Below are positions 54,020 to 62,733 of a stretch of 64,000 nt of DNA, one piece after another; the first letter of the stretch is position 1, and the number at the start of each line of letters is the position of its first letter. The notes beneath the pieces were generated by a model. That model did no database searches and had not been told where the DNA came from. It worked only from the letters and a program-made list of their open reading frames with translations. The translations under genes were made by a program, and so were the position numbers. The stretch spans positions 682,001 to 746,000 of the forward strand of contig NZ_CP115757.1 of NCBI RefSeq assembly GCF_027912675.1. The letters are read 5' to 3'. The DNA comes from Paracoccus sp. SCSIO 75233. GTDB lineage: Bacteria > Pseudomonadota > Alphaproteobacteria > Rhodobacterales > Rhodobacteraceae.

Positions 54020-54311
54020 AAGCCAGACAACATATTGATCAAGTCACTGGCCCGCGCGTTCCGCTGGAAGGGCATGCTGGAGGCGGGCGAGTTCTTAACT
54101 AGTACCGAAGGCCGAGCGGGAAAGGGCGGAGCCCTCCTGCATGACTCTTGCCTTGTGCGTGACCCTGATTGCACCCGACATAGTTGCGGCAATACCTGAT
54201 GGCAGCCAGGGACTGGAGCTGGCATTGGTGCAGGTGACGGAGCCAGCTCCGATGGAGTGGGAAAGCCAGCGAATGGACTTAGGCGAGATCGACCGCAGCC
54301 TGCATTCGTGA
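54020..54311 (+). pseudogene. Remnant of a site-specific recombinase, C-terminal part
   Basis: Two frames together give a recognisable large-recombinase tail: IKSLARAFRWKGMLEAGEFL in the first frame, then after a shift near 54140 VTLIAPDIVAAIPDGSQGLEL and PMEWESQR. The N-terminal catalytic domain is absent. The flanking stretches 53837-54019 and 54312-54567 hold no supported gene. It marks the end of the accessory region. Confidence 0.6.
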
Positions 54312-54567
54312 CTGTTTAATCAAGCGCCACATCTGGGCTTTAATTCTGCTGAAGATGCAGTGCCTGGCAACCCACAGAAAGGGAGTGAAAAGGACTTGCG
54401 GTGGCGCATCATGACCGAAGTAACATTTCACGAATGCAAACCTTTCATAGATATCACACTATTTTCAAAAGCCGACCTAAAACGCGGGAGGCAATTAATC
54501 CCAAGCGTCTTATCGTCTCTTTTCACCCGCCTTCCTTTCGCCCATGCTGGTCAGGCTTTCCCACGCA

Positions 54568-56256
54568 TCATGTTGCGATAAAAACACGCGCCCGTTCTAG
54601 TTCATTGATAAAAGCGGATCGCTTTAGCCGGTCCAGAACCGGACCCTTGACCTCTGACAGATGCAGCCCGACCCCCATGTCCTTCAATCGGTGATTGATG
54701 GCCATGAGGCTTTCCAATGCGGAGTAATCCACCTCATTTACCGCGGAAAACATCAGCACGACATGGCGGATCGCAGAACCTTCGGGCACACGCGCCCGGA
54801 TCAGATCCTCAAGAAACCGGGTATTCACGAAGTAAAGGCTCTCGTCCACGCGCAGCGTAAGCAGGCCCGGGTCGGTTTCGACCTCATGGCGCAGAACGTT
54901 GCGGAAGTGCTGGGTGCCGGGGACAAGACCGACCTCGGCGACATGGGGGCGCGACGTCTTGTAAAGATGCAGCCCTACTGAGATGGCAACGCCTGAAGCT
55001 ACGCCGACCTCGACCCCAAAACCGAGCGTCAGAAGGATCGTTGCGGCGACTGCTGCGAAATCCGCCCGGGAGTAATGCCAAGTTTTTTTCAGGATCGACA
55101 GATCAACGAGGCTCAGGACAGCGACAATAATTGTGGCGGAGAGCGTGGCATTGGGCAGGAAATAGACCAGCGGTGTCAGCGCGACGGCGGCAATTGCCAG
55201 GCCGATGGCGGTAAAGGCGCCGGCGGCGGGTGTCTGAGCACCGGCGTCGAAATTTACGACCGAGCGCGCGAAACCTCCCGTGACAGGATAGCCGCCGGTG
55301 AAGGCGGCGCTGAGGTTGGCTGCACCCAAAGCAATCAATTCCTGATCCGGGTCGATCCTCTGCCGTTTTCTGGCGGCGAGCGTCTGCGCGACAGAGACGG
55401 ATTCCACAAACCCGATCACGGAAATCAGGATGGCCGGAACCAGCAGGGTTCTCAGAAGCTCCGCAGAAAAATCCGGCACTGTCAGCGGCGGCAGGCTTTG
55501 CGGAACGGTGCCGACGATATTTACGCCATGATCTGCGAGACCCAGCGTCCGGACGATCAGGGTTGTGGTTACGACAGCGGCGACCGGACCTGCTCTGGTC
55601 AGGATATTGGCAAGAAGGTCAGACGCCCCGAGCCTGCGAAGCATCGACCCCAGGTGGTTTCGGACCCAGAACAAGAAGCCTGTGGCGAAACTTCCGATGG
55701 CAAACGTGATCCAGTTGATTTCGGGCAGATGCGCGATGATTGAAACCAGCATTTCCGGCAGGGTATCGCCACTGCCGCTGATCCCCAGAATATGGCTGAA
55801 CTGACCGGTTGCGATCAGAATTCCCGAGGCGGTGATGAAACCGGCAATCACCGGATGGCTCAGGAAATTGGCCAGAAAACCCAACCGGAAAAGCCCCAGG
55901 AGCATCAGAACCGCTCCGGAAAGGAAGGCCAGTGTCAGCGCCGCCGCTGCATAGCCGGCAGTGCCCTGTTCCGCGACCTGGCCGATGGCCGATGCCGTCA
56001 GAAGCGAAACCACGGCGACCGGTCCGACCGCCAGCGCCTGACTGGTCCCGAATATGGCGTACAGGATGATTGGCACGATCGACGCGTAGATGCCCGCTTC
56101 GGGCGGAAGCCCGGCCAGAAGCGCATAGGCCAGCGATTGCGGGATCAGCATGATCGTGACAATCAAAGCGGCGCTCAGGTCATTCGAGAGGTTCTTCCGG
56201 CTATAGGTCCGGCCCCACTCAAATATCGGGAAATAGCGGCGAAGCTGTGCGGTCAT
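54568..56256 (-). CDS. SulP-family anion transporter with STAS domain
   Basis: A 562-residue inner-membrane permease. Residues ~25-420 hold the multi-helix SulP core with the signature LIPQSLAYALLAGLPPEAGIYAS. The C-terminal STAS domain (about 440-560) includes VDESLYFVNTRFLEDLI and VNEVDYSALESL. SulP proteins carry sulfate, bicarbonate or other anions. As the last gene of the sulfide module it may move sulfate or another product. ATG at 56256 is preferred to a TTG at 56289. Confidence 0.85.
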   Translation of the reverse strand: MTAQLRRYFPIFEWGRTYSRKNLSNDLSAALIVTIMLIPQSLAYALLAGLPPEAGIYASIVPIILYAIFGTSQALAVGPVAVVSLLTASAIGQVAEQGTAGYAAAALTLAFLSGAVLMLLGLFRLGFLANFLSHPVIAGFITASGILIATGQFSHILGISGSGDTLPEMLVSIIAHLPEINWITFAIGSFATGFLFWVRNHLGSMLRRLGASDLLANILTRAGPVAAVVTTTLIVRTLGLADHGVNIVGTVPQSLPPLTVPDFSAELLRTLLVPAILISVIGFVESVSVAQTLAARKRQRIDPDQELIALGAANLSAAFTGGYPVTGGFARSVVNFDAGAQTPAAGAFTAIGLAIAAVALTPLVYFLPNATLSATIIVAVLSLVDLSILKKTWHYSRADFAAVAATILLTLGFGVEVGVASGVAISVGLHLYKTSRPHVAEVGLVPGTQHFRNVLRHEVETDPGLLTLRVDESLYFVNTRFLEDLIRARVPEGSAIRHVVLMFSAVNEVDYSALESLMAINHRLKDMGVGLHLSEVKGPVLDRLKRSAFINELERARVFIAT

Positions 56257-56376
56257 TTGAGCATCCAACGAGAAGCGCGGACGGAGCAACTTCGCTCCGC
56301 CCGCCAGTGATTGCGCATAAGGGACGAAATGCGCAATTCCTTCAACCGCAGGTTCAGGCCTGCGTGGCAGCTAACC

Positions 56377-57324
56377 CTACTCTGACGCCGCCGCGCCGCC
56401 GGCATCATCAAAGCTCTTTTCCAACTTCGAGCGGAACCGGTTGAGTGGTACCCGCAGAACCGCACGGCCTTTGTCGTCTTGTTCAGGAAGCCTGCCGCCC
56501 CGGATATTGACTTGCAAGGCGTATAGCATCCGGTCTGGCAGCGGCAGGGTTGCATCGCGCGCATTGCGGGTGGCGATAAATTCCTCGCGGGTGATACCGT
56601 CCCTGACATGAATATTGGCGCATTTATGTTCCGCCACAGTCGCCATGCAGGCCTCTGTGCGGCCTCCCTTGCCGTAGTCATGGCCCACGAAAATGCGGGT
56701 ATCATCGGGATTGGCGAGGATGGCCTGAAGCGTGTCCCACATCTCCTCCGAAGACCCGCCCGGAAAATCGCAACGCGATGTGCCGCTGTCCGGCACCATG
56801 AAGGTGTCGTGCGCAAACACTGCATCCCCCATGCTGTAGGTGACAGAGGCCAGTGTGTGCCCTGTTGAAAGCGTCACGCCGACAAGGCAATTGCCAACCG
56901 CAAAGCTGTCGCCCGCCTTGAAAAGCCGGTCCCAGTACTCCGGATGGTTTTTCAGGCCGTCATCCGCATACATGTCAGCCCAGATTTCCTGCACCCGCAG
57001 GACAAGCTCCCCAATGGCCTGCTTTGGTGCGCCGCCGAGCTGCTCCTTGATGTAACGCGCGGCTGAAAAGTGATCTGCATGGGGATGGGTGTCGAGCACC
57101 CATTCGACATCAAGACCCTCTTCCCGCACATAGGCCAGAATTTCATCGGCGCTGTGGGTCCAGGTCGCACCGGCGGCGGGGTCGAAATCCATGACCGGAT
57201 CAATGATGATCGCTTTCCTGCTGTCCGGGCACCAGGCCACATATTGCCAGGAGCCGGTCGCTTTTTCGTAAAAGGCCGCGACATTCGCGCTGCCGGGATT
57301 GTTGGATGCGGGGTAAAACTGCAT
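56377..57324 (-). CDS. Blh-like MBL-fold sulfur (persulfide) dioxygenase
   Basis: A 315-residue metallo-beta-lactamase-fold protein. Metal ligands are in DTHPHADHF, STGHT, FAHDTFMVPDSGTSRCDFPGG and VGHDYG. This form matches the Blh hydrolases of bigR-type operons, which oxidise glutathione persulfide to sulfite using iron. Unlike some homologues it has no fused DUF442 or rhodanese domain. ATG at 57324 is chosen over an upstream GTG at 57375, which would overlap the next gene. The YeeE/YedE pair directly upstream matches the same operon type. Confidence 0.82.
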   Translation of the reverse strand: MQFYPASNNPGSANVAAFYEKATGSWQYVAWCPDSRKAIIIDPVMDFDPAAGATWTHSADEILAYVREEGLDVEWVLDTHPHADHFSAARYIKEQLGGAPKQAIGELVLRVQEIWADMYADDGLKNHPEYWDRLFKAGDSFAVGNCLVGVTLSTGHTLASVTYSMGDAVFAHDTFMVPDSGTSRCDFPGGSSEEMWDTLQAILANPDDTRIFVGHDYGKGGRTEACMATVAEHKCANIHVRDGITREEFIATRNARDATLPLPDRMLYALQVNIRGGRLPEQDDKGRAVLRVPLNRFRSKLEKSFDDAGGAAASE

Positions 57325-57353
57325 GAAATGTCTCCTGTCTTGCTGCGGCGCCG

Positions 57354-57788
57354 TCAGGCCGAAGCCTGTTTGCACGCAGTTCTGTTTTGCAGAAATCGGG
57401 CGATGAAAACCCCCGCGACAAGTGCGGCGGTAAAAAGAAAGACCTTTGGTTCGCCGCTGCCAAGTGCGGGCAGGGCGCCGCCCGGACAGAAGCCTGCGAT
57501 CCCCCAGCCGATGCCAAAGATGGTTGAGCCAGCCACCAGCCGGGCGTCAATCCGGCGTGTCTCTGGCAGGCTGAATGTCTTTTCGAAGACCGGTGCATCG
57601 CGGCCAAAGACCAGTTTGTAACCGATAAAGGTGGTGACAAGCGCGCCGCCCATCACGAAAATCAGCGAAGCATCCCATGATCCGGCGACGTCGAAAAAAT
57701 TCAGGACCTTGGCCGGGTTGGCCATGCCTGAAATCGAGATGCCGATCCCGAAGACCAACCCGATCAGATAGATCAGGATCAATTTCAT
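57354..57788 (-). CDS. YeeE/YedE family protein (DUF6691 half)
   Basis: A 144-residue membrane protein with about four helices and the half-site motifs GIGISISGMANPAKVLNFFDV and GIGWGIAGFCPGGAL (cysteine included). With the next protein it makes up one full YeeE-type thiosulfate/sulfur-compound channel. Paired short halves are typical beside Blh-type hydrolases. Confidence 0.82.
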   Translation of the reverse strand: MKLILIYLIGLVFGIGISISGMANPAKVLNFFDVAGSWDASLIFVMGGALVTTFIGYKLVFGRDAPVFEKTFSLPETRRIDARLVAGSTIFGIGWGIAGFCPGGALPALGSGEPKVFLFTAALVAGVFIARFLQNRTACKQASA

Positions 57789-57792
57789 AAGA

Positions 57793-58227
57793 TCAGCCTC
57801 CGATCACATGGCGAATAATGAAAACGGTAAACGCAGCGCAGGTCATGAAGACCAGCGTAGCTACGACTGAGCGCGGGCTCAGCCGGGCCATGCCGCAGAC
57901 GCCGTGCCCGGAGGTGCAACCGCCGCCCCAGGTGACCCCGACACCAACAAGCAGCCCGCCGACAACAAGCGCGGCGTCGGATACCGGCACCTCAATTGCG
58001 GGCATCTGGCCCGAAACCGCCCAGACGGCAACGGGTCCGGTGACCATTCCGGCCAACAGCGCCGCGCGCCAGGTAAAATCCTGCACCGATATGGGGCTGA
58101 ACAGCCCGGCCAGAACGCCGGTCGCGCCCATGATACGACCGGCAAACAGCATCAGCAGGGTTGAGGCAAACCCGATCATGACCCCGCCCGCAAGCGACAC
58201 CCAGGGCGTAAAACTCGTTTCGATCAT
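57793..58227 (-). CDS. YeeE/YedE family sulfur-compound transporter half
   Basis: A 144-residue membrane protein with the strong motif WGGGCTSGHGVCGMARLS, whose cysteines guide thiosulfate or related sulfur species in YeeE structures. It overlaps the upstream DUF2892 gene by 4 bp (58224-58227), showing coupling. Confidence 0.85.
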   Translation of the reverse strand: MIETSFTPWVSLAGGVMIGFASTLLMLFAGRIMGATGVLAGLFSPISVQDFTWRAALLAGMVTGPVAVWAVSGQMPAIEVPVSDAALVVGGLLVGVGVTWGGGCTSGHGVCGMARLSPRSVVATLVFMTCAAFTVFIIRHVIGG

Positions 58228-58436
58228 GCATGGTCCTGACAGGTTTTGATGCCGATCATGGTGTAAAGCGGGCAGTGCCCAATCAACGCCGTCAGGGCAA
58301 ATACAGCGGCAACGATCAACGCCAGCCAGAACAGGATGCCCGACCCCAGCCAGCTCGTCCCGAAGGCTACGCCCAAAAGGATGACGGCGATCACGAGTCG
58401 CACGCTCCGGTCGATGTTCCCCATATTGGCGGTCAT
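58224..58436 (-). CDS. DUF2892 (YgaP-type) membrane protein
   Basis: 70 residues: NMGNIDRSVRLVIAVILLG, two helices and GHCPLYTMIGIKTC. This is the membrane part found fused to rhodanese in YgaP. Stand-alone copies are frequent in sulfur operons. ATG at 58436 has GGAG 10 bp upstream; 58448 is an alternative. Confidence 0.82.
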   Translation of the reverse strand: MTANMGNIDRSVRLVIAVILLGVAFGTSWLGSGILFWLALIVAAVFALTALIGHCPLYTMIGIKTCQDHA

Positions 58437-58538
58437 GTCACACTCCATCGAAAGCCGATGCAGGCAATCTTGCACACCCCGGCGATTTCCTGTGTGACTA
58501 GGTCACCGAACCGGGCGCCATGACGACGGAAAATATAC

Positions 58539-59213
58539 TCAGGCCTGCGCGCCCGCAGACCTTACCAGCCGCTCAAGCCCGGCCCGGCCTGTAAGACGGA
58601 CCTCCCCACGGGATTGTTCGATCCAGCCGCGGCGGTGAAACTCTGACAGGGTTCTCGAAATCACCTCTCGGGCGGTCCCTAGCTCTGTCGCCAGAAAGGC
58701 ATGGGTTGCATGAACGATATCGTTCTGGTCGGCCAGTTCAAGCAGCCGCGCCGCAAGACGGACATCCATGCGCTGGAATACGATATCGTCCACAAGCGTA
58801 AACAGATCCGTTATCCGCCGCGAATAGGCCGCAAAGACGAACTCCCGAAAAACGGATGATTTGGCGACAAGGCTGTCGAAGGTCGATCGTGGAATGGCAA
58901 CGGCGCGCACATCGGTTTCCGCGATGCCGTCGGCAGAATAATCCTCGAAGGCCAGCATGCAGGCCGTGGTCAGCACGCAGCTTTCCCCGGCATGTACGCG
59001 GTAGAGAAAAACCTCGCGCCCGGTTTCCGATCTTTGCTGAACGCGGACCGTTCCTTCAAGCAGCAGCAGCAGGTTGTCGGCGGATTGACCCGGCGCAAAG
59101 ACCTGGGTTCCGGCCGGAACCGATACGATCTTGCTTCCTGCTTCCAGTTCCGCGCGAATTCCGTCCGGCAGGCGGCTCAACCCCTTGAACTTGCTGATCC
59201 AGGATTCGCTCAT
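58539..59213 (-). CDS. Crp/Fnr-family transcription regulator
   Basis: A 224-residue regulator. The cyclic-nucleotide-like sensory fold covers ~20-140. The HTH lies near 175-205 (ATELGTAREVISRTLSEFHRRGW). No N-terminal Fnr iron-sulfur cysteine cluster is present. Two cysteines lie in ESCVLTTACML, five residues apart, in the sensory domain and could form a disulfide or sulfur bridge. Position inside the sulfide gene series makes it the likely regulator. ATG at 59213 gives the normal family length. Confidence 0.82.
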   Translation of the reverse strand: MSESWISKFKGLSRLPDGIRAELEAGSKIVSVPAGTQVFAPGQSADNLLLLLEGTVRVQQRSETGREVFLYRVHAGESCVLTTACMLAFEDYSADGIAETDVRAVAIPRSTFDSLVAKSSVFREFVFAAYSRRITDLFTLVDDIVFQRMDVRLAARLLELADQNDIVHATHAFLATELGTAREVISRTLSEFHRRGWIEQSRGEVRLTGRAGLERLVRSAGAQA

Positions 59214-59356
59214 GATTTTGTATTCCGGGCCGCCGACTGAACATAGTAATACGGCACGGCGAATGATGCACAGCAACCGCAGATTTCCCGGATGTTAGAG
59301 CGATTAGGTCGGAAAAGGCCAGCCTTTCTTCCGATCCGCTTCCAAAGCCCCCTGAG

Positions 59357-60316
59357 TTACTCCGGCTGGCAAATACCTCCGGCCCGGACCGCCCGGAGAG
59401 TTCGGACGGTGAGCACGACTATCGTGGCGACAAGCAGGGCAAGCATCGCGGCGCCTGCCAGACGGGACGCGCCGGACCCGCCAAGCGCCCCGTATCTGAA
59501 CAGGGCTGTCGTCAATGCGGCCAGCGGAAAGGACAGCGCCCAGAACGACATCGCAAAGGGAAGCCGCAGCAGCGCAGGTATTTGCACAGCGACAATCGCT
59601 GCAAAGAACAGGCCGATATTGATCAGGAACTGCGCCAAAGCGTCGATCTGCCCGCCGTTGAGTTCGATCCAGGCGAGGAATGCGACAGAGGGCGGCGCGA
59701 TCAGGATCACGAGTGTCGGGCGCAGTTTTTCGGGCAATGGATCGTGAAAGATCAGGCGGTTGAACACAAGCGTCAGCAGAATGATCCAGAACAACAACCC
59801 GACGGAGAAGAAATACCAACTGGCCGCGAACAGGCCAAGATGCGCCCCACCCAGCGGCACGATCACATTGGCGACTGCCGGGATGAACCAGGCAGGTGAC
59901 AGAATGGCCGGGCCAAACGCGCGATGCGAAATCCAGGCCGAGACGATGACCACTGTCAGCACTGCCTGAGCAATCGCGCCGAAGCCCCATAACAGGGCCG
60001 ACAGGGCAGGTATGCTGTCTTGAAGCAAAAGTGACAGCAGCAGGATTGAGATATTCGCTGCGGGAAAGAAGGACAGCCGTACGGGATGGCTCCACTCCCC
60101 GGCGATTTCTTCCGGAAAACGGAGCGATTTCAAACCATACAGGGTGAAAAGCACCACCAGCACGACTGCGCCGATCCCTGTGGTGAAGGCTGACGCCATC
60201 TCCAACCCGCCCGCACGCAGCGACAGGGCGAGCCCGAAGATACCCATTGTCACGCCGAAAAACGTGATCGGGAAATGGGCAAGACGGCTGGTGGTGATGC
60301 CTTCGGCAACCTGCAT
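59357..60316 (-). CDS. SLAC1/TDT-family anion channel or exporter (TehA-like)
   Basis: A 319-residue protein with about ten hydrophobic helices (ITFFGVTMGIFGLALSLRAG, ..., WFIPAVANVIVPLGGAHLG). The TDT family includes tellurite resistance TehA, plant SLAC1 and the yeast sulfite exporter Ssu1. In a sulfide-oxidation operon, sulfite export is the natural guess. ATG at 60316 (AAGGA upstream) avoids overlap with the ferritin-like gene. Confidence 0.8.
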   Translation of the reverse strand: MQVAEGITTSRLAHFPITFFGVTMGIFGLALSLRAGGLEMASAFTTGIGAVVLVVLFTLYGLKSLRFPEEIAGEWSHPVRLSFFPAANISILLLSLLLQDSIPALSALLWGFGAIAQAVLTVVIVSAWISHRAFGPAILSPAWFIPAVANVIVPLGGAHLGLFAASWYFFSVGLLFWIILLTLVFNRLIFHDPLPEKLRPTLVILIAPPSVAFLAWIELNGGQIDALAQFLINIGLFFAAIVAVQIPALLRLPFAMSFWALSFPLAALTTALFRYGALGGSGASRLAGAAMLALLVATIVVLTVRTLRAVRAGGICQPE

Positions 60317-60335
60317 GGCACGGTTCCTTGTCGGA

Positions 60336-60830
60336 TCAGGTTTCAGCATCATCCGCAAACGAAACCAGTTTGGCGGCATAGGTTTTCTCACCCAGCCGGT
60401 CGATCAGATCGAGTTGCAGTTCAAGCCAGGCCTTATGCCCCTCTTCATCAAGGACAATCTGTTCGAAAAGAACCCGCGTTCCGATATCGCCAAGTTCGGC
60501 GGCATGCTGCGCGGCTTCTGTATAGACCTGAATTGCTTCTTCTTCGTCTGCAAGGTCCGCGCGGAACATACCGGGCAGCGTTTCCGCCATTTGCGGCGGT
60601 TTGTCGAATTGCAGCTCGGGCACCGCCTTGAGAAACATCAGGCGTTCGAGGAAACGGTCGGAATGGCCGATCTCCTCCGCCATTTCCTCGCGCATATTCC
60701 CGGCCAGTTTCGTCAGCCCCCAATCGTCGAGCGTATGGGCGTGAAGCTGGTATTGATGCGCGGCGGTCATCTCCATGTTCACGGCGCGTTGCAGATACGC
60801 GATGATCTTTGCGTTTGTCATGGATGTCAT
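60336..60830 (-). CDS. Bacterioferritin-like protein
   Basis: A 164-residue four-helix ferritin-like protein: AVNMEMTAAHQYQLHAHTLDDWG with the ferroxidase Glu, REEMAEEIGHSDRFLERLMFL with Glu and His, then ADEEEA and VLDEEGHKAWLE. All di-iron ligands appear present. At the place of the haem-ligand Met52 of E. coli Bfr (EMKH) it has Ile (EIGH), so haem may not bind. Role: iron storage or oxidant protection in the sulfide module. Confidence 0.8.
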   Translation of the reverse strand: MTSMTNAKIIAYLQRAVNMEMTAAHQYQLHAHTLDDWGLTKLAGNMREEMAEEIGHSDRFLERLMFLKAVPELQFDKPPQMAETLPGMFRADLADEEEAIQVYTEAAQHAAELGDIGTRVLFEQIVLDEEGHKAWLELQLDLIDRLGEKTYAAKLVSFADDAET

Positions 60831-60848
60831 ATCCTTTCTGATCTGAAG

Positions 60849-61220
60849 CTACGGTTTTCCGAGGTCATCGCGTGTCCGGTTGCTGCCGATCAGCGATTCA
60901 AGCGTATAGACAAGGATCGCCATACCGATTGCGCCCACCAAGGCGATGCAGGACAAAACGGTGACGTCGATCGGCCCGCCGATATCCGACAGGCGGGATT
61001 TCGTCATCGCCATCACGAACCAGACCGCCAGAACCGCGCCGACAGGCATGGAAAGCTGGGCAAACAGGAATTTTCTCCAGCTGACCGCCCGGTCGCGGAT
61101 CAGAACGTAAAGATAGGCCAGCGTCACCAAGCTGGCCCCGACGACCATTGCCCAGAAGAGCCCACGGCCAAATATCTCTTCAAAAACCGCGATCAGGGTT
61201 TCAAATGTCAGGTCTTGCAT
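60849..61220 (-). CDS. DUF5368-like small membrane protein
   Basis: 123 residues with three hydrophobic helices (FWAMVVGASLVTLAYLYVLI, PVGAVLAVWFVMAM, VLSCIALVGAIGMAILVY). The general form fits DUF5368, a family found mainly in this bacterial group near sulfide-oxidation genes. Function unknown. It lies 12 bp after the flavoprotein gene. Confidence 0.65.
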   Translation of the reverse strand: MQDLTFETLIAVFEEIFGRGLFWAMVVGASLVTLAYLYVLIRDRAVSWRKFLFAQLSMPVGAVLAVWFVMAMTKSRLSDIGGPIDVTVLSCIALVGAIGMAILVYTLESLIGSNRTRDDLGKP

Positions 61221-61232
61221 ATTCTGCCCTCC

Positions 61233-62534
61233 TCAGGCCCGGCCGCGCAGCATGGCGTTATAGGTGGCTTTCAGCGCCACCTCTTTCATCAGCCAACTGA
61301 TCCAGAGTTCCTCCAGCGGTGCGATGACGCCGGGAAAGGAGGGCACGAGATTATCATGATAGTCGAACTCCACGAGCATGGCGCGACCGATACGGGTGAT
61401 GAGCGGGCAGGAGGTGTAGCCGTCATAGGTCAACGTGCCGTCGCGTCCCTGAATGGCGGCGACAAGGTGGTCTTCGACGACCGGCACCTGCCATTTGACC
61501 GATGCGGCGGTCTTGCCCTTCGGCACACCGGCAACGTCGCCCAGGGCGAAAACCTCGGGGTAGCGAAGATGTCGCAGGGTCTGCATATCCGCTTCGACCC
61601 AACCCTGATCGGTCCAGCGATCCGCCCAGGCGAGGCCCGATTGGGGAACAAATTCCGGCGCCCGCTGCGGCGGAACGATATGGATATAGTCGTAATCCAT
61701 ATCTTCCTGCCCGGTCTCTGTGGCGAAAATGGCGCGTTTCGCCCCGGCGTCGATCCCGATCAGACTCCGGTTCATCAAAGTGTCGATGCCGCGATCGTTG
61801 AACAGCATCCGAACCTTCTCGGCCACGATGGGAACGCCAAACAGCGAAGATTGCGGCGCGGCATAGATCATGTTCGTTTGCGCCGCGTTACCCGCCCGGC
61901 GGGCAATGTCGTCGATCAGGAACGTATGTTTGAGCGGCGCGCCGGCGCATTTCATTTCGGTTGCGGGCCGGGTAAAAATCCCGGTGCCGCCCTCTTCGGC
62001 AAAGCGGCCCGCTGCGTTCCATGTGCGCGCAGCATAGTCGGGTCCTGCATAAAGCGCGCCGATCCCGTTCTCACCCACCATATCGAGGCTGAAGCCATCG
62101 ATAGCCCCATGATCCAGAACCAGCCCCGGTGCGACGACCAGCCAGTCATAGCCCAGCGTTTGCCCGTTATCGGTCGAAACGGTCCTGGCCTCCGGGTCCA
62201 CGGCTGTCACGCTTTCACGCAGCCAGGTGACACCCTCCGGCAGCCATTGCGACGTCTTCGACACCACGTAGCCCGAAGGTTTCAGACCCGCTGCCACCAG
62301 CGTCAGACCAGGCTGATAAAGATGGTCCTGCCGGGGGTCGATCACCGTGATCTTTGCACCGTCAAGGCGGCGCATCAGCCGGTTCGTTAGGGCGGTGCCA
62401 GCGGCACCCGCCCCGATGATGACGATCCGTGCCGATGTCCGGATCGGGGTGGTACTGGTCGCGTCCTCCGCCACGACCAGTGTCGCTGACATGCTACCCG
62501 CCATTGCTGCGGTCAGGAATTGCCTTCTGTCCAT
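61233..62534 (-). CDS. Sulfide:quinone oxidoreductase-like FAD protein
   Basis: A 433-residue flavoprotein. The N-terminus MDRRQFLTAAMAGSMSATL resembles a Tat signal (RRQF). FAD site ARIVIIGAGAAGTALTNRLM; second dinucleotide site near YDWLVVAPGL; EVFALGDVAGVPKGKTAAS binds FAD; KCAGAPLKH and TSCPLIT carry cysteines that may serve catalysis. This fits type II (eukaryote-like) SQR, which passes electrons from sulfide to quinone. A flavocytochrome c-type role is less likely as no cytochrome gene is near. Confidence 0.8.
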   Translation of the reverse strand: MDRRQFLTAAMAGSMSATLVVAEDATSTTPIRTSARIVIIGAGAAGTALTNRLMRRLDGAKITVIDPRQDHLYQPGLTLVAAGLKPSGYVVSKTSQWLPEGVTWLRESVTAVDPEARTVSTDNGQTLGYDWLVVAPGLVLDHGAIDGFSLDMVGENGIGALYAGPDYAARTWNAAGRFAEEGGTGIFTRPATEMKCAGAPLKHTFLIDDIARRAGNAAQTNMIYAAPQSSLFGVPIVAEKVRMLFNDRGIDTLMNRSLIGIDAGAKRAIFATETGQEDMDYDYIHIVPPQRAPEFVPQSGLAWADRWTDQGWVEADMQTLRHLRYPEVFALGDVAGVPKGKTAASVKWQVPVVEDHLVAAIQGRDGTLTYDGYTSCPLITRIGRAMLVEFDYHDNLVPSFPGVIAPLEELWISWLMKEVALKATYNAMLRGRA

Positions 62535-62573
62535 TCTCTTCCTCCTCCTCCGGCAGGCTCTGCCGGGGGTGCC

Positions 62574-62714
62574 TTATTTGCTGGCGCCTGCACCGACAGG
62601 CGCATCGGTCTCATCCGCGAGTTCTCGGTCGCGCCGGATTTCCAGCCACATTGCGTTCATGACCGCGAAAATCGCCGCGAGCGGAAGGCCAAGCAGCCAG
62701 GCGAAATACCACAT
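62574..62714 (-). CDS. cydX: Cytochrome bd oxidase small subunit CydX
   Basis: A 46-residue single-helix protein beginning MWYFAWLLGLPLAAIFAVMNAMW, the conserved CydX/CbdX start, with a longer charged tail than in E. coli. It follows cydB by 19 bp. CydX stabilises the haem site of the oxidase. Confidence 0.88.
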   Translation of the reverse strand: MWYFAWLLGLPLAAIFAVMNAMWLEIRRDRELADETDAPVGAGASK

Positions 62715-62733
62715 GATCTGAGTTCCTTTTTTC

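Noticed and set aside
53851..54102. An 83-residue plus-strand frame after the PaaI gene
   Set aside because: It overlaps the recombinase remnant in another frame and matches nothing recognisable.
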